DNA of 48,232 nucleotides, taken from NCBI RefSeq assembly GCF_000282135.1, contig NZ_AKJW01000006.1:1-48232 (forward strand), in the 5' to 3' direction. Shown here in pieces: positions 1 through 9,652 of the stretch. The stretch is from Herbaspirillum sp. CF444. GTDB taxonomy: Bacteria > Pseudomonadota > Gammaproteobacteria > Burkholderiales > Burkholderiaceae_D. The notes below the pieces were generated by a model. The model saw nothing but the letters and a program-made list of their open reading frames with translations. It did no database searches and had not been told where the DNA came from. The number at the start of each line of letters is the position of its first letter. The first letter of the stretch is position 1. Position numbers and translations under genes: made by a program.

Positions 1-86
1 GATCCTGCCTGACGCGTAATAAGTAATAACTATTTATCATTGCCGCGGATGGCTGTCATCCGCGGTTCGTTCTTTAAAGGAAAATC
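1..86 (+). promoter_or_regulatory. Leader upstream of rpsJ with a strong GC hairpin
   Basis: A 9-bp perfect stem (43-51 with 57-65, loop of 5) lies just upstream of rpsJ. It is followed by a moderately T-rich run and the ribosome binding site AAAGGA. It could be the terminator of the gene upstream, which is usually tuf in this order and lies outside the window, or a leader structure of the S10 operon. No recognisable end of tuf is seen in bases 1-40. Confidence 0.45.
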
Positions 87-404
87 ATGTCAGTTCCTAG
101 CCAAAAAATTCGTATCCGCCTGAAGGCATTCGACTATCGTCTGATCGACCAATCCGCACTGGAAATCGTCGATACGGCAAAGCGCACCGGCGCCGTCGTC
201 AAGGGTCCGGTTCCGCTGCCGACACGCATTCAGCGTTTCGACGTTCTGCGTTCCCCGCACGTCAACAAGACTTCGCGCGATCAATTCGAAATCCGCACGC
301 ACCAACGCCTGATGGATATCGTCGATCCGACCGACAAGACTGTCGATGCATTGATGAAGCTGGATCTGCCGGCTGGCGTTGATGTAGAAATCAAGCTGCA
401 ATAA
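87..404 (+). CDS. rpsJ: 30S ribosomal protein S10
   Basis: S10 is a small-subunit head protein that also acts as NusE in transcription antitermination. The 105-residue product has the usual family length and carries the conserved core [15 protein letters not shown] at the start and [18 protein letters not shown] near the end. The start follows an AAAGGA site 8 bases upstream. It is the first gene of the S10 cluster here, but it is separated from rplC by a 195-base gap that holds its own promoter and hairpins, so it may be controlled separately from the genes that follow. Confidence 0.98.
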   Translation: MSVPSQKIRIRLKAFDYRLIDQSALEIVDTAKRTGAVVKGPVPLPTRIQRFDVLRSPHVNKTSRDQFEIRTHQRLMDIVDPTDKTVDALMKLDLPAGVDVEIKLQ

Positions 405-599
405 GCATTTGCAGCAAGTGTTGTAAAAAGTATGGTCGGATAAAACTTTGACATACCACGACACTGTCGGGTATTGCAAATAAAAATTTACCCGGTTATA
501 CTGATCGGCTTCGGTGGAGTCGCGGGATTCGTGACTCCACATATTTTAGTTGTACAAACATCAGCCCCGCCCAATCGCAGGCGGGAATGGAGAAAAACA
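405..599 (+). promoter_or_regulatory. Promoter and structured leader between rpsJ and rplC
   Basis: The 195-base gap contains a good sigma-70 promoter: TTGCAA at 474-479, a 17-bp spacer and TATACT at 497-502. A second -35-like TTGACA is at 448-453. Downstream, bases 514-540 form a hairpin with an 8-bp perfect stem extended by three more pairs and a G-U pair, followed by the T-rich ATATTTTAGTTGT. A second stem CCCGCC/GGCGGG lies at 566-585, before the rplC ribosome binding site. This is a promoter plus a leader with an attenuator-like layout. Control by L4, encoded two genes downstream, is inferred by analogy with E. coli. Confidence 0.55.
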
Positions 600-1256
600 A
601 TGAGCCTAGGCCTTGTTGGTCGCAAGGTTGGTATGATGCGTATCTTCACGGAAGACGGGGATTCTATTCCTGTGACCGTGTTGGATGTGTCGAACAATCG
701 CGTGACCCAAATCAAAACGCCTGAAGTGGATGGTTATTCCGCTGTTCAGGTCGCATTCGGTCAGCGTCGCGCCTCGCGTGTGACTAAAGCTGCTGCCGGT
801 CACTACGCCAAAGCTGGCGTTGAAGCCGGGACCGTTCTGAAAGAATTCCGCATTGATGCAGCCAAGGCTGCCGAGTTGAAAGCTGGCGACGTCGTCGCTG
901 CAAGCTTGTTCGAAGCTGGTCAGAAAGTGGACGTGCAAGGCGTGTCCATCGGTAAGGGCTATGCTGGTACGATCAAGCGTTACAACTTTGCATCCGGTCG
1001 CGCATCGCACGGTAACTCCCGTTCGCACAATGTTCCAGGTTCCATCGGTATGGCGCAGGATCCAGGTCGTGTTTTCCCTGGCAAGCGCATGACCGGTCAC
1101 CTGGGTGACGTTACCTGCACAGTACAAAACCTCGAAATCGCACGCATCGACGCTGAGCGTCAATTGCTGATGGTCAAGGGTGCTGTTCCAGGCGCGAAAA
1201 ATGGCCAAGTGGTCGTTTCCCCGGCAGTTAAAGTTAAAGTCAAGAAGGGAGCCTAA
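600..1256 (+). CDS. rplC: 50S ribosomal protein L3
   Basis: L3 is an early assembly protein of the large subunit that reaches the peptidyl transferase centre. The 218-residue product begins [18 protein letters not shown] and contains the central loop with [14 protein letters not shown] and the KRMTGHLG stretch typical of L3. The frame is open further upstream to 474, but the start at 600 fits the family length and follows a GGAG site at 589-592, so the upstream extension is rejected. rplD follows after three bases. Confidence 0.98.
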   Translation: MSLGLVGRKVGMMRIFTEDGDSIPVTVLDVSNNRVTQIKTPEVDGYSAVQVAFGQRRASRVTKAAAGHYAKAGVEAGTVLKEFRIDAAKAAELKAGDVVAASLFEAGQKVDVQGVSIGKGYAGTIKRYNFASGRASHGNSRSHNVPGSIGMAQDPGRVFPGKRMTGHLGDVTCTVQNLEIARIDAERQLLMVKGAVPGAKNGQVVVSPAVKVKVKKGA

Positions 1257-1259
1257 TTC

Positions 1260-1880
1260 ATGGAACTCAAGCTCCTGAATGATCAAGGTCAAGCCGCATC
1301 GAACGTCGCTGCTCCTGACACCATTTTTGGTCGTGATTACAACGAAGCACTGATTCACCAGGTCGTCGTGGCTTATCAAGCCAATGCTCGCAGCGGTAAC
1401 CGCAAGCAAAAAGATCGTGAAGAAGTGCATCACACAACCAAGAAGCCGTGGCGCCAAAAGGGTACTGGCCGCGCTCGTGCCGGTATGTCGTCTTCGCCAC
1501 TGTGGCGTGGCGGTGGTCGTATTTTCCCGAACTCGCCTGACGAAAACTTCTCGCACAAAGTCAACAAGAAGATGTATCGCGCAGGTGTCTGCTCGATTCT
1601 GTCCCAGTTGGCTCGCGAAGGTCGTCTGTCGATCGTCGAGAATTTCTCGGTCGAAGCACCGAAGACCAAGCTGCTGTCCGAAAAGCTGAAGGTCATGGGT
1701 CTGGACTCCGTTCTGGTCATTACTGACACGCTGGACGAAAACCTGTTGCTCGCGTCGCGCAACCTGGCGAACGTGCTGGTTGTCGAGCCGCGTCAAGCTG
1801 ATCCAGTCTCCCTGGTGTTCTACAAGAAAGTGCTGATCACCAAGCAAGCACTGGCTAAGATTGAGGAGTTGCTGGCATGA
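1260..1880 (+). CDS. rplD: 50S ribosomal protein L4
   Basis: L4 binds 23S rRNA domain I and lines the exit tunnel. In enterobacteria it also represses the S10 operon through the leader RNA. The 206-residue product has the tunnel-loop sequence around residues 45-95 ([29 protein letters not shown]), which is diagnostic. It starts three bases after rplC and its stop overlaps the start of rplW by four bases, implying translational coupling. The structured leader upstream of rplC is a possible feedback target for this protein; that is inference. Confidence 0.98.
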   Translation: MELKLLNDQGQAASNVAAPDTIFGRDYNEALIHQVVVAYQANARSGNRKQKDREEVHHTTKKPWRQKGTGRARAGMSSSPLWRGGGRIFPNSPDENFSHKVNKKMYRAGVCSILSQLAREGRLSIVENFSVEAPKTKLLSEKLKVMGLDSVLVITDTLDENLLLASRNLANVLVVEPRQADPVSLVFYKKVLITKQALAKIEELLA

Positions 1881-2191
1881 ACGCAATTAAACATAGCGAA
1901 GAGCGCTTGATGAAAGTGCTGCTGGCGCCGGTGATCTCTGAAAAGGCAACTTTCGTCGCCGAGAAGAACGAGCAAGTCGTTTTTCTGGTAACGCAAGATG
2001 CGACCAAGCTGGAAGTCAAGGCTGCGGTCGAACTGCTGTTCAAGGTTCAAGTGGAGTCTGTTCAGGTCGCGAATCGTCAAGGTAAGCAAAAACGTTCCGG
2101 CCGTTCGGTTGGTCGTCGCAACCACACACGTCGCGCATTTGTCAGCCTGAAGCCCGGTCAAGAAATCAACTTCACCGAGGAGGCTAAATAA
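1877..2191 (+). CDS. rplW: 50S ribosomal protein L23
   Basis: L23 sits at the tunnel exit and docks trigger factor and the signal recognition particle. The 104-residue product has the family signature [20 protein letters not shown] near the start and [16 protein letters not shown] before the C-terminus. It overlaps rplD by four bases (ATGA arrangement) and shares one base with rplB, so rplD, rplW and rplB are probably translated as a coupled set. A second ATG at codon 12 (LMKVLLAPV) would give a shorter form closer to some homologues; the coupled start is preferred. Confidence 0.96.
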   Translation: MNAIKHSEERLMKVLLAPVISEKATFVAEKNEQVVFLVTQDATKLEVKAAVELLFKVQVESVQVANRQGKQKRSGRSVGRRNHTRRAFVSLKPGQEINFTEEAK

Positions 2192-3018
2192 TGGCACTCG
2201 TAAAAGTTAAGCCAACCTCGCCCGGTCGGCGCGGTATGGTCAAGGTCGTCAACAGCGACCTGTACAAGGGCCGTCCGTTTGCCGCCCTGATCGAAAAGAA
2301 GTCCAAGACTGCTGGTCGTAACAACAACGGTCACATCACCACCCGTCATATCGGTGGCGGCCACAAGCAACACTACCGCGTTGTCGACTTCCGTCGCAAC
2401 AAGGACGGTATCGTTGCCAAGGTCGAGCGTATCGAATACGACCCGAACCGTACTGCGCACATCGCTCTGCTGTGCTACGCAGACGGCGAACGCAAGTACA
2501 TCATCGCTCCTAAGGGCATTGCTGTCGGCGATCAACTGGTCAGTGGTTCCGAAGCGCCGATCAAGGCTGGTAACGCTCTGCCGATCCGCAATATTCCTGT
2601 CGGTACAACAATCCACTGCGTGGAAATGTTGCCGGGCAAGGGTGCCCAGATCGCTCGTACAGCAGGCGCCGGCGTTGTGCTGATGGCACGCGAAGGTACT
2701 TACGCTCAGGTTCGTCTGCGCTCCGGCGAAGTGCGCCGCATTCACATCGAATGCCGTGCAACGATCGGTGAAGTCGGCAACGGCGAGCACAATCTGCGCA
2801 AGATTGGTAAGGCTGGTGCAATGCGTTGGCGCGGTGTTCGCCCGACAGTGCGTGGTGTGGTCATGAATCCGGTCGATCACCCGCACGGTGGTGGTGAAGG
2901 TAAGACTGCAGCAGGTCGTCATCCGGTTTCGCCGTGGGGTCAACAGACCAAGGGCAAGAAGACACGCAGCAACAAGCGTACGACTTCAATGATTGTCTCG
3001 CGCCGCGGCAAGAAATAA
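2191..3018 (+). CDS. rplB: 50S ribosomal protein L2
   Basis: L2 is needed for subunit joining and peptidyl transferase activity. The 275-residue product has the usual length, the N-terminal OB-fold region ([23 protein letters not shown]) and the highly conserved C-terminal loop [12 protein letters not shown], whose histidine lies near the peptidyl transferase centre. Its ATG shares one base with the rplW stop. It is followed by rpsS after nine bases. Confidence 0.98.
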   Translation: MALVKVKPTSPGRRGMVKVVNSDLYKGRPFAALIEKKSKTAGRNNNGHITTRHIGGGHKQHYRVVDFRRNKDGIVAKVERIEYDPNRTAHIALLCYADGERKYIIAPKGIAVGDQLVSGSEAPIKAGNALPIRNIPVGTTIHCVEMLPGKGAQIARTAGAGVVLMAREGTYAQVRLRSGEVRRIHIECRATIGEVGNGEHNLRKIGKAGAMRWRGVRPTVRGVVMNPVDHPHGGGEGKTAAGRHPVSPWGQQTKGKKTRSNKRTTSMIVSRRGKK

Positions 3019-3027
3019 GGATAAAAC

Positions 3028-3303
3028 ATGACACGTTCATTGAAAAAAGGTCCATTCTGCGACGCCCACCTGGTTAAAAAGGTTGAGGCAGCTCAAGCGA
3101 CCAAAGACAAGAAGCCAATCAAGACATGGTCCCGTCGTTCGACAATCATGCCGGATTTCATCGGTTTGACGATCGCGGTGCACAACGGCAAGCAACACGT
3201 GCCGGTTTATGTGTCCGAAAACATGGTTGGTCATAAGCTCGGCGAATTCGCGCTGACCCGTACGTTCAAGGGTCACGCCGCCGATAAGAAGGCTAAGAAA
3301 TAA
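3028..3303 (+). CDS. rpsS: 30S ribosomal protein S19
   Basis: S19 pairs with S13 in the head of the small subunit near the A site. The 91-residue product begins [14 protein letters not shown] and has [15 protein letters not shown] and [15 protein letters not shown], all hallmarks of the family. It lies in the normal S10 operon position between rplB and rplV, with short gaps on both sides. Confidence 0.98.
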   Translation: MTRSLKKGPFCDAHLVKKVEAAQATKDKKPIKTWSRRSTIMPDFIGLTIAVHNGKQHVPVYVSENMVGHKLGEFALTRTFKGHAADKKAKK

Positions 3304-3309
3304 GGTCCT

Positions 3310-3642
3310 ATGATGGAAACTAAAGCTACCCTGCGTGGTGTGCACCTGTCGGCTCAGAAGGGCCGTCTGGTCGCAGACCTGATCCGCGGCAAAAAAGTTG
3401 ATCAAGCACTGAATATCTTGGCCTTCAGCCCTAAAAAGGGTGCGGTCATCATCAAGAAGGTTCTGGAGTCCGCAATCGCGAACGCCGAACACAATGATGG
3501 CGCCGACATTGACGAGCTCAAGGTCAAGACCATTTATGTGGAAAAAGGTACGGTCCTCAAGCGCTTCACAGCGCGTGCAAAAGGCCGTGGTGATCGTATT
3601 TCCAAGCAATCCTGTCACATTTACGTGACTGTCGGAAACTAA
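3310..3642 (+). CDS. rplV: 50S ribosomal protein L22
   Basis: L22 lines the exit tunnel, where its hairpin is a site of macrolide resistance changes. The 110-residue product has [20 protein letters not shown] at the start and the C-terminal hairpin [20 protein letters not shown]. Two ATG codons in a row (3310 and 3313) follow the TAAGGT site, and either could be used. It is followed by rpsC after nine bases. Confidence 0.98.
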   Translation: MMETKATLRGVHLSAQKGRLVADLIRGKKVDQALNILAFSPKKGAVIIKKVLESAIANAEHNDGADIDELKVKTIYVEKGTVLKRFTARAKGRGDRISKQSCHIYVTVGN

Positions 3643-3651
3643 GGAGTCACG

Positions 3652-4470
3652 ATGGGACAGAAGATTCATCCAACCGGTTTCCGTCTGGCGGTTACACGTA
3701 ACTGGGGATCGCGCTGGTATGCAGGCAATAACAATTTTGCCGACATGCTCAACGAAGATCTGAAGGTTCGTGCTTACCTGAAGACAAAACTGAAGAACGC
3801 TTCGGTTGGTCGCGTCGTTATCGAGCGTCCGGCGAAGAATGCCCGCATCACCATTTACAGCTCCCGTCCAGGCGTTGTGATCGGTAAGAAGGGTGAAGAC
3901 ATCGAAGTGCTGAAGGCAGCGCTGGGTAAATTGATGGGCGTGCCGGTGCACGTCAACATCGAAGAAATCCGCAAGCCGGAAGCCGATGCTCAGCTGATCG
4001 CCGACTCGATCGCTCAACAGCTCGAAAAGCGTATTATGTTCCGCCGCGCCATGAAGCGTGCGATGCAGAACGCAATGCGTCTGGGCGCTCAGGGCATCAA
4101 GATCATGTCGTCCGGTCGTCTGAACGGCATCGAAATTGCGCGTAAGGAATGGTATCGCGAAGGCCGCGTGCCTCTGCACACCCTGCGCGCTGATATCGAC
4201 TACGGTTTCGGCGAGGCACAAACCACCTACGGCATCATCGGTATCAAGGTTTGGGTTTACAAGGGCGATCGTCTGGCTAACGGCGAAGCACCAGTGTTGG
4301 TCGGTGAGCCGGAAGACGACAAGAAGCGTCGCGGTCCACGTCGTGACGATGGCAAGCCAGGTGCTCGTCCTCGTTCGAAGACCGGTGGTGCTCCAGCAGG
4401 TGCGGGTGCCAAGCGTGCTCCACGTCAAGCTGCCGATGCCGGTGTGTCGGCTGAGAAAGCAGGAGAATAA
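3652..4470 (+). CDS. rpsC: 30S ribosomal protein S3, extended C-terminus
   Basis: S3 forms part of the mRNA entry helicase site. The product has the N-terminal [17 protein letters not shown], a KH domain with [15 protein letters not shown] around residues 75-90, and the C-terminal S3 domain ending near GDRLANGE. At 272 residues it is about 40 longer than E. coli S3. The extra tail is rich in Lys, Arg, Gly, Pro and Ala, is acidic-then-basic, and is probably disordered. Such tails occur in other beta-proteobacterial S3 proteins as far as I recall. Confidence 0.97.
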   Translation: MGQKIHPTGFRLAVTRNWGSRWYAGNNNFADMLNEDLKVRAYLKTKLKNASVGRVVIERPAKNARITIYSSRPGVVIGKKGEDIEVLKAALGKLMGVPVHVNIEEIRKPEADAQLIADSIAQQLEKRIMFRRAMKRAMQNAMRLGAQGIKIMSSGRLNGIEIARKEWYREGRVPLHTLRADIDYGFGEAQTTYGIIGIKVWVYKGDRLANGEAPVLVGEPEDDKKRRGPRRDDGKPGARPRSKTGGAPAGAGAKRAPRQAADAGVSAEKAGE

Positions 4471-4472
4471 TC

Positions 4473-4892
4473 ATGCTGCAACCAGCACGTAGAAAATATC
4501 GTAAAGAACAAAAAGGTCGCAATACGGGTATCTCGCACTCGCGTGGTACAGCCGTATCGTTTGGTGAGTTCGGTCTGAAAGCAGTTGGTCGTGGTCGTAT
4601 CACGGCACGTCAGATCGAAGCCGCTCGTCGCGCTATGACCCGTCACATCAAACGTGGCGGTCGTATCTGGATTCGCGTTTTCCCGGACAAGCCGATTTCC
4701 CAAAAGCCTGCTGAAGTGCGTATGGGTAACGGTAAGGGTAATCCAGAGTACTACGTGGCTGAAATTCAGCCAGGTAAGATGCTGTACGAGATGGATGGTG
4801 TTGACGAAGCTCTGGCGCGTGAAGCGTTCCGCTTGGCAGCAGCCAAATTGCCACTGTCGACGACTTTTGTTGTTCGTCAAGTCGGTCAATAA
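4473..4892 (+). CDS. rplP: 50S ribosomal protein L16
   Basis: L16 helps position A-site tRNA on the large subunit. The 139-residue product begins [16 protein letters not shown] and contains [16 protein letters not shown] and [20 protein letters not shown], which are diagnostic. The start follows an AGGAG site at 4460-4464 that lies inside the end of rpsC, and only two bases separate the two genes. Confidence 0.98.
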   Translation: MLQPARRKYRKEQKGRNTGISHSRGTAVSFGEFGLKAVGRGRITARQIEAARRAMTRHIKRGGRIWIRVFPDKPISQKPAEVRMGNGKGNPEYYVAEIQPGKMLYEMDGVDEALAREAFRLAAAKLPLSTTFVVRQVGQ

Positions 4893-4904
4893 TAGGAGCG
4901 GAAT

Positions 4905-5096
4905 ATGAAAGCATCTGAACTCCGTGGTAAAGACGAAGCGGCTCTGGCCAAAGAACTGAATGAGCTGTTGAAGGCTCAATTCAGCTTGCGCATGCAAGTG
5001 GCTACGCAGCAACTGAACAATACCGCGCAACTGAAGAAAGTACGTCGCGATATCGCACGTGTGAAAACAGTCATCAATTCGAAGGGTCAACAATGA
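4905..5096 (+). CDS. rpmC: 50S ribosomal protein L29
   Basis: L29 is a small two-helix protein beside L23 at the tunnel exit. The 63-residue product has the family pattern [20 protein letters not shown] followed by LFSLRMQ-like [14 protein letters not shown] and [11 protein letters not shown]. An AGGAG site precedes the start. The stop overlaps the rpsQ start by four bases. Confidence 0.98.
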   Translation: MKASELRGKDEAALAKELNELLKAQFSLRMQVATQQLNNTAQLKKVRRDIARVKTVINSKGQQ

Positions 5097-5365
5097 ACGA
5101 TCAAGTGAAACAAGCGCTCAAGCGCACGCTGATTGGCAAGGTTGTGTCCGACAAGATGGATAAGACTGTTACCGTTCTGATCGAGCGTCACGTCAAGCAT
5201 CCGCTGTACGGCAAAATCATCGTGCGTACCAACAAGTACCACGCTCATGATGAGTCGAACCAGGCGAAGACTGGCGATACAGTCGAGATCCAGGAAGGTC
5301 GTCCTATCTCCAAGACCAAAGCTTGGAGCGTGACACGCGTTGTACAAGTGGCACAGATTGTATAA
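5093..5365 (+). CDS. rpsQ: 30S ribosomal protein S17
   Basis: S17 is an OB-fold primary binder of 16S rRNA. The 90-residue product has [20 protein letters not shown] and the C-terminal [18 protein letters not shown] typical of S17. It is coupled to rpmC by an ATGA overlap. It is the last gene before a 202-base structured gap, which corresponds to the S10/spc operon boundary in E. coli. Confidence 0.98.
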   Translation: MNDQVKQALKRTLIGKVVSDKMDKTVTVLIERHVKHPLYGKIIVRTNKYHAHDESNQAKTGDTVEIQEGRPISKTKAWSVTRVVQVAQIV

Positions 5366-5567
5366 GTAAGGCTTGCAGACTGAGCATTATGGTGCCATAA
5401 TGCTCAGCTCTTCTTTTGCTTCTTGGTGTTTGGCAAGGGTAAGAGGCAAGATGCAGTTACGTAGCTTAATCGTCCCCTAACTAGCGAGTTCGCTTGCTAA
5501 CAGGACCAAGACTGACCGCGATTCACATTGTGTGATTTGAGCGGATTAAGTTGGGAAAGAAAATATC
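5366..5567 (+). promoter_or_regulatory. Structured gap at the S10/spc boundary (rpsQ-rplN)
   Basis: Two clear structures lie here. Bases 5381-5406 form a perfect 12-bp inverted repeat with almost no loop, followed by a T-rich CTTCTTTT; this fits a terminator or an operator. Bases 5482-5499 form a 7-bp stem closed by a TTCG tetraloop and containing one G-U pair, flanked by a further 4-bp pairing (5472-5475 with 5503-5506). An alternative long-range pairing TCTTGGT (5421-5427) with ACCAAGA (5505-5511) would compete. I see no strong promoter consensus. The G-U pair and TTCG loop suggest that the second structure works as RNA. Confidence 0.5.
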
Positions 5568-5936
5568 ATGATTCAAACTGAAAGCCGGCTCGAAGTGGCC
5601 GACAACACTGGTGCGCGCGAAGTTTTGTGCATCAAAGTCTTGGGTGGTTCCAAGCGCCGTTACGCAGGCATCGGCGACGTGATTAAAGTTACCGTGAAGA
5701 GCGCAGCTCCACGCGGTCGCGTCAAAAAAGGTGAAATTTACAACGCTGTCGTCGTTCGTACCGCCAAGGGCGTGCGTCGTCAGGATGGTTCCCTGGTCAA
5801 GTTCGACGGCAATGCAGCCGTTCTGCTGAATGCCAAGCTGGAACCAATCGGTACCCGTATTTTCGGGCCAGTTACTCGTGAGCTGCGTACAGAGCGCTTC
5901 ATGAAGATCGTCTCTCTGGCGCCTGAAGTTCTGTAA
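5568..5936 (+). CDS. rplN: 50S ribosomal protein L14
   Basis: L14 forms bridges to the small subunit and binds silencing factor RsfS. The 122-residue product begins [20 protein letters not shown] and contains [15 protein letters not shown] and [11 protein letters not shown], which are strongly conserved. It opens the spc block after the structured gap. rplX follows nine bases later. Confidence 0.98.
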   Translation: MIQTESRLEVADNTGAREVLCIKVLGGSKRRYAGIGDVIKVTVKSAAPRGRVKKGEIYNAVVVRTAKGVRRQDGSLVKFDGNAAVLLNAKLEPIGTRIFGPVTRELRTERFMKIVSLAPEVL

Positions 5937-5945
5937 GGAGTGGTC

Positions 5946-6260
5946 ATGGGAAAGATTCGTAAGAACGATGAAGTCATCGTGCTGACCGGCAAAGACAAAG
6001 GTAAGCGCGGTGTGGTAACTCAGCGTGTCAGCGCTGATTACGTTGTTGTTGAAGGCGTCAACGTCGCTAAAAAAGCGACTAAGCCTAATCCAATGACTGG
6101 TGCAACTGGCGGCATCGTCGATAAGCTGATGCCAATTCATGTGTCGAACATCGCATTGTTTAATGCGGCGTCCGGCAAGGCAGATCGCGTGGGTTTCAAG
6201 AGCGTGGACGGCAAGAAAGTCCGTGCTTACAAATCCAGCGGCGAAGTTGTTAAGGTTTAA
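5946..6260 (+). CDS. rplX: 50S ribosomal protein L24
   Basis: L24 is an assembly initiator that contacts domain I of 23S rRNA. The 104-residue product has the KOW motif near its start ([19 protein letters not shown]) and the conserved [12 protein letters not shown]. The ATG at 5946 is preferred because an AAGGAG site lies 5 bases upstream; an in-frame GTG at 5940 falls at the end of that site. rplE follows after six bases. Confidence 0.98.
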   Translation: MGKIRKNDEVIVLTGKDKGKRGVVTQRVSADYVVVEGVNVAKKATKPNPMTGATGGIVDKLMPIHVSNIALFNAASGKADRVGFKSVDGKKVRAYKSSGEVVKV

Positions 6261-6266
6261 TAGATC

Positions 6267-6806
6267 ATGGCACGTCTCCAAGAGTTCTATAAAGAAAAAG
6301 TCGTTGCCGACTTGACTGCTAAGTACGCTTATAAGTCGGTAATGGAAGTTCCGCGCATTCTGAAGATCACATTGAACATGGGTCTGTCGGAAGCTGTTGC
6401 GGATAAGAAAATCATCGAGCACGCTGTCGGCGATTTGACCAAGATTGCTGGTCAGAAGCCGGTCGTGACCAAGGCGCGTAAGGCGATCGCGGGTTTCAAG
6501 ATCCGTGAAGGCTATCCGATTGGTTGCATGGTGACCCTGCGTGGCGCCCAGATGTACGAGTTCCTGGATCGTTTCATCACCGTGGCTCTGCCGCGCGTGC
6601 GTGACTTCCGTGGTGTCTCCGGTCGTGCTTTCGATGGTCGTGGCAACTACAATATCGGTGTGAAAGAGCAGATCATTTTCCCCGAAATTGAATACGACAA
6701 AATCGATGCGCTGCGTGGCTTGAATATCAGCATCACGACAACCGCGAAGACCGACGACGAAGCGAAAGCGCTCCTCGCCGCATTTAAATTTCCGTTCAGA
6801 AACTGA
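6267..6806 (+). CDS. rplE: 50S ribosomal protein L5
   Basis: L5 binds 5S rRNA in the central protuberance. The 179-residue product matches the family length and carries [36 protein letters not shown] and the C-terminal [19 protein letters not shown]. It sits in normal spc order between rplX and rpsN. Confidence 0.98.
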   Translation: MARLQEFYKEKVVADLTAKYAYKSVMEVPRILKITLNMGLSEAVADKKIIEHAVGDLTKIAGQKPVVTKARKAIAGFKIREGYPIGCMVTLRGAQMYEFLDRFITVALPRVRDFRGVSGRAFDGRGNYNIGVKEQIIFPEIEYDKIDALRGLNISITTTAKTDDEAKALLAAFKFPFRN

Positions 6807-6813
6807 GGCTGCC

Positions 6814-7119
6814 ATGGCAAAACTGGCACTGATTAACCGTGAACAAAAGCGTGCAGATCTGGTGAAGAAATACGCCGGCAAGCGCGCTGAGTTGAAGGCT
6901 ATCATCGACGACCAATCCAAGTCGGAAGAAGAACGTTACGAAGCGCGCCTGAAGTTGCAAGCGCTGCCGCGTAACTCGGCTCCGACCCGCCAACGTAACC
7001 GTTGCGCACTGACAGGTCGTCCACGTGGCACATTCCGTAAATTCGGTTTGGGTCGTATTAAGGTCCGTGAAATCGCCATGCGTGGTGAAATCCCGGGTTT
7101 GACTAAAGCCAGCTGGTAA
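6814..7119 (+). CDS. rpsN: 30S ribosomal protein S14, zinc-free long form
   Basis: S14 is a head protein of the small subunit. The 101-residue length and the sequence [20 protein letters not shown], with a single cysteine, show the long form without the CxxC zinc ribbon. The C-terminal [28 protein letters not shown] ending is diagnostic. The L36 gene further along is of the zinc-binding type, so the two differ in zinc dependence. Confidence 0.98.
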   Translation: MAKLALINREQKRADLVKKYAGKRAELKAIIDDQSKSEEERYEARLKLQALPRNSAPTRQRNRCALTGRPRGTFRKFGLGRIKVREIAMRGEIPGLTKASW

Positions 7120-7133
7120 TAGGAGAACAAGCA

Positions 7134-7529
7134 ATGAGTATGAGCGATCCTATCGCCGATATGCTGACCCGTATCCGCAATGCGCAAGTTGTGCAAAAGA
7201 CGACCGTAGCAATGCCGTCGTCGAAAGTCAAAATCGCAATTGCAAACGTCCTCAAGGACGAGGGCTATATCGAAGATTTCGCCGTGGCTGAAGCCGGCGG
7301 CAAAGCAGAACTGAAAATCGGCCTGAAGTACTACGCCGGTCGTCCAGTTATCGAGCGCCTCGAGCGCGTGTCCCGTCCCGGCCTGCGTATTTACAAAGGC
7401 AAGGACGAGATTCCTAACGTGATGAACGGCCTGGGTGTGGCAATCGTTTCCACTCCACGTGGCGTCATGACAGATCGCAAAGCGCGCGCTACCGGTGTCG
7501 GTGGCGAAGTGATTTGCTACGTGGCCTAA
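7134..7529 (+). CDS. rpsH: 30S ribosomal protein S8
   Basis: S8 binds the central domain of 16S rRNA and in E. coli represses the spc operon. The 131-residue product starts [16 protein letters not shown] and ends with the conserved [20 protein letters not shown]. Two possible ATG codons (7134 and 7140) follow an AGGAG site; the first has the better spacing. rplF follows after ten bases. Confidence 0.98.
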   Translation: MSMSDPIADMLTRIRNAQVVQKTTVAMPSSKVKIAIANVLKDEGYIEDFAVAEAGGKAELKIGLKYYAGRPVIERLERVSRPGLRIYKGKDEIPNVMNGLGVAIVSTPRGVMTDRKARATGVGGEVICYVA

Positions 7530-7539
7530 GGAGTGCAAT

Positions 7540-8073
7540 ATGTCTCGTGTTGGTAAAATGCCGATTGCACTGCCGAGTGGCGCGGAAGCGACCATTACTG
7601 CAGCGCAGATCACAGTAAAAGGCCCGTTGGGCTCGCTTTCCCAGCCATTGACTGGCCTGGTGAAGGTTGCAAACAACAATGGCACGCTGAACTTCGAGGC
7701 TGCAAATGACAGCCGTGAAGCAAATGCGATGTCCGGTACCCTGCGTGCGTTGGTCAATAACATGGTCAACGGTGTCACTAAGGGTTTCGAAAAGAAGCTG
7801 AACTTGGTTGGTGTGGGTTTCCGCGCTCAAGCACAAGGCGACAAGTTGAATCTGTCGCTGGGCTTTTCGCACCCAGTCGTTCACCAGATGCCACAAGGCA
7901 TCAAGTGTGAAACCCCGACTCAAACCGAGATCTTAATCAAGGGTATCGACCGCCAAGTAGTTGGCCAGGTCGCCGCTGAAATCCGTGCATATCGTCAGCC
8001 AGAGCCTTACAAGGGCAAGGGCGTTCGTTATTCGGATGAAGTGGTTGTACTCAAAGAAACCAAGAAGAAGTAA
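7540..8073 (+). CDS. rplF: 50S ribosomal protein L6
   Basis: L6 lies near the sarcin-ricin loop and the elongation factor site. The 177-residue product has two related domains and the C-terminal signature [19 protein letters not shown]. The N-terminus [18 protein letters not shown] is typical. It sits between rpsH and rplR with small gaps. Confidence 0.98.
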   Translation: MSRVGKMPIALPSGAEATITAAQITVKGPLGSLSQPLTGLVKVANNNGTLNFEAANDSREANAMSGTLRALVNNMVNGVTKGFEKKLNLVGVGFRAQAQGDKLNLSLGFSHPVVHQMPQGIKCETPTQTEILIKGIDRQVVGQVAAEIRAYRQPEPYKGKGVRYSDEVVVLKETKKK

Positions 8074-8085
8074 TAGGGGTTGACG

Positions 8086-8448
8086 ATGGACAAGAAACAA
8101 TCACGTCTGCGCCGCGCGACTCAAACCCGTGCCAAGATCGCAGAATTAAAGGTCAATCGCCTGGCCGTGCATCGTACCAACACGCACATCTACGCGAGCA
8201 TCATCGGCCCCGACGCAAACGTCCTGGCTTCGGCATCGACGTTGGAAGCAGAAGTGCGCCAACAGTTGGCTGGCCAAACCGGCAAGGGCGGCAACGCTGC
8301 TGCCGCGACACTGGTAGGCAAGCGCGTCGCCGAGAAGGCACTGAAAGCTGGAGTCACCGAAGTAGCGTTTGACCGCTCCGGTTTCCGTTATCACGGTCGC
8401 GTCAAAGCGCTGGCTGAAGCTGCGCGTGAAGCCGGCCTGAAGTTCTAA
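8086..8448 (+). CDS. rplR: 50S ribosomal protein L18
   Basis: L18 binds 5S rRNA together with L5. The 120-residue product begins [18 protein letters not shown] and ends [13 protein letters not shown], the standard L18 ending. The start at 8086 is chosen because an in-frame TTG at 8080 would overlap the ribosome binding region TAGGGG. rpsE follows after 11 bases. Confidence 0.98.
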   Translation: MDKKQSRLRRATQTRAKIAELKVNRLAVHRTNTHIYASIIGPDANVLASASTLEAEVRQQLAGQTGKGGNAAAATLVGKRVAEKALKAGVTEVAFDRSGFRYHGRVKALAEAAREAGLKF

Positions 8449-8459
8449 GGAAAATCATC

Positions 8460-8978
8460 ATGGCAAAAATGCAATCCAAAACGCAAAGCGACAAGCCAGA
8501 TGACGGCATGCGCGAAAAAATGATCGCGGTCAACCGTGTCACCAAGGTGGTGAAGGGTGGTCGTATCATGGGTTTCGCAGCGCTGGCAGTTGTTGGTGAC
8601 GGCGATGGCCGCATCGGCATGGGCAAGGGCAAGTCGAAGGAAGTGCCAGTTGCAGTGCAGAAGGCAATGGAAGAAGCCCGTCGCAAGATGATCAAGGTCA
8701 CCTTGAAGAACGGTACTCTGCAACACACAGTCACCGGCAAGCATGGCGCATCGTCTGTTCTGATGTCGCCGGCCAAAGACGGTACTGGCGTGATCGCCGG
8801 TGGTCCAATGCGCGCAATTTTCGAAGTGATGGGCGTGACCAACGTCGTTGCTAAGTCGAATGGTTCCACCAATCCTTACAACATGGTCCGTGCAACACTC
8901 GACGGTTTGGCCAAAATGAACACTCCAGCAGAAATTGCAGCCAAGCGCGGCAAGTCTGTTGAAGACATCCTGGGCTAA
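8460..8978 (+). CDS. rpsE: 30S ribosomal protein S5
   Basis: S5 affects decoding accuracy and is the site of spectinomycin resistance changes. The 172-residue product has the N-terminal double-stranded RNA-binding domain ([20 protein letters not shown]), then [20 protein letters not shown] and the C-terminal domain with [14 protein letters not shown]. Length and order fit the family. Confidence 0.98.
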   Translation: MAKMQSKTQSDKPDDGMREKMIAVNRVTKVVKGGRIMGFAALAVVGDGDGRIGMGKGKSKEVPVAVQKAMEEARRKMIKVTLKNGTLQHTVTGKHGASSVLMSPAKDGTGVIAGGPMRAIFEVMGVTNVVAKSNGSTNPYNMVRATLDGLAKMNTPAEIAAKRGKSVEDILG

Positions 8979-8988
8979 GGTGAAACAG

Positions 8989-9168
8989 ATGGCAAACACA
9001 ATCAAAGTACAACTGGTCAAGGGTTTGATCGGTACTCGCCAAGACCACCGTGCAACAGTGCGCGGTCTGGGACTGCGTCGCGTGAATTCGGTCTCCGAAT
9101 TGCAAGACACTCCATCGGTTCGCGGCATGATCAACAAAGTGTCCTATCTTGTGAAAGTGGTTTCGTAA
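8989..9168 (+). CDS. rpmD: 50S ribosomal protein L30
   Basis: L30 is a small single-domain protein of the large subunit. The 59-residue product has [20 protein letters not shown] and ends in [12 protein letters not shown], as expected for bacterial L30. The ATG at 8989 lies ten bases after the rpsE stop, behind the purine-rich AAGGTGAAA. An upstream in-frame ATG at 8935 lies inside rpsE and is rejected. Confidence 0.97.
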   Translation: MANTIKVQLVKGLIGTRQDHRATVRGLGLRRVNSVSELQDTPSVRGMINKVSYLVKVVS

Positions 9169-9195
9169 GCCTTGGGCTTGCGAACGGAGCAAATC

Positions 9196-9627
9196 ATGGA
9201 ATTAAACACAATCCAACCCGCAGAAGGCGCCAAGCACTACAAGCGTCGCGTCGGTCGTGGTATCGGTTCTGGCCTGGGCAAGACAGCCGGCCGTGGTCAC
9301 AAGGGTCAAAAATCGCGTTCGGGCGGTTTCCATAAAGTCGGCTTCGAAGGCGGTCAGATGCCTCTGCAACGTCGTCTGCCAAAGCGCGGTTTCAAGTCGC
9401 TGGCAACGCCGTACAAGGCTGAAGTTCGTTTGTCCGACCTGGAAAGCTTGCCAGTTGGCGAAGTCGATATCCTGGCACTGAAGCAAGCCGGTATCGTTCC
9501 TGAGCTGGCCAAGGTTGTCCGCATCATTTTGTCGGGCGAGCTGACCAAGAAAGTAACAGTCAAAGGTCTGATTGCTACCAAGGGCGCTAAAGCAGCTATT
9601 GAAGCTGCCGGTGGTTCGGTAGCTTAA
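9196..9627 (+). CDS. rplO: 50S ribosomal protein L15
   Basis: L15 is a late-assembly large-subunit protein with a long basic extension. The 143-residue product has the glycine-rich [20 protein letters not shown] and [17 protein letters not shown], both diagnostic. The ATG at 9196 follows CGGAG. secY follows after a 25-base gap and uses a TTG start. Confidence 0.98.
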   Translation: MELNTIQPAEGAKHYKRRVGRGIGSGLGKTAGRGHKGQKSRSGGFHKVGFEGGQMPLQRRLPKRGFKSLATPYKAEVRLSDLESLPVGEVDILALKQAGIVPELAKVVRIILSGELTKKVTVKGLIATKGAKAAIEAAGGSVA

Positions 9628-9652
9628 TCTGACAGTTGACGCGGAGCATTAA

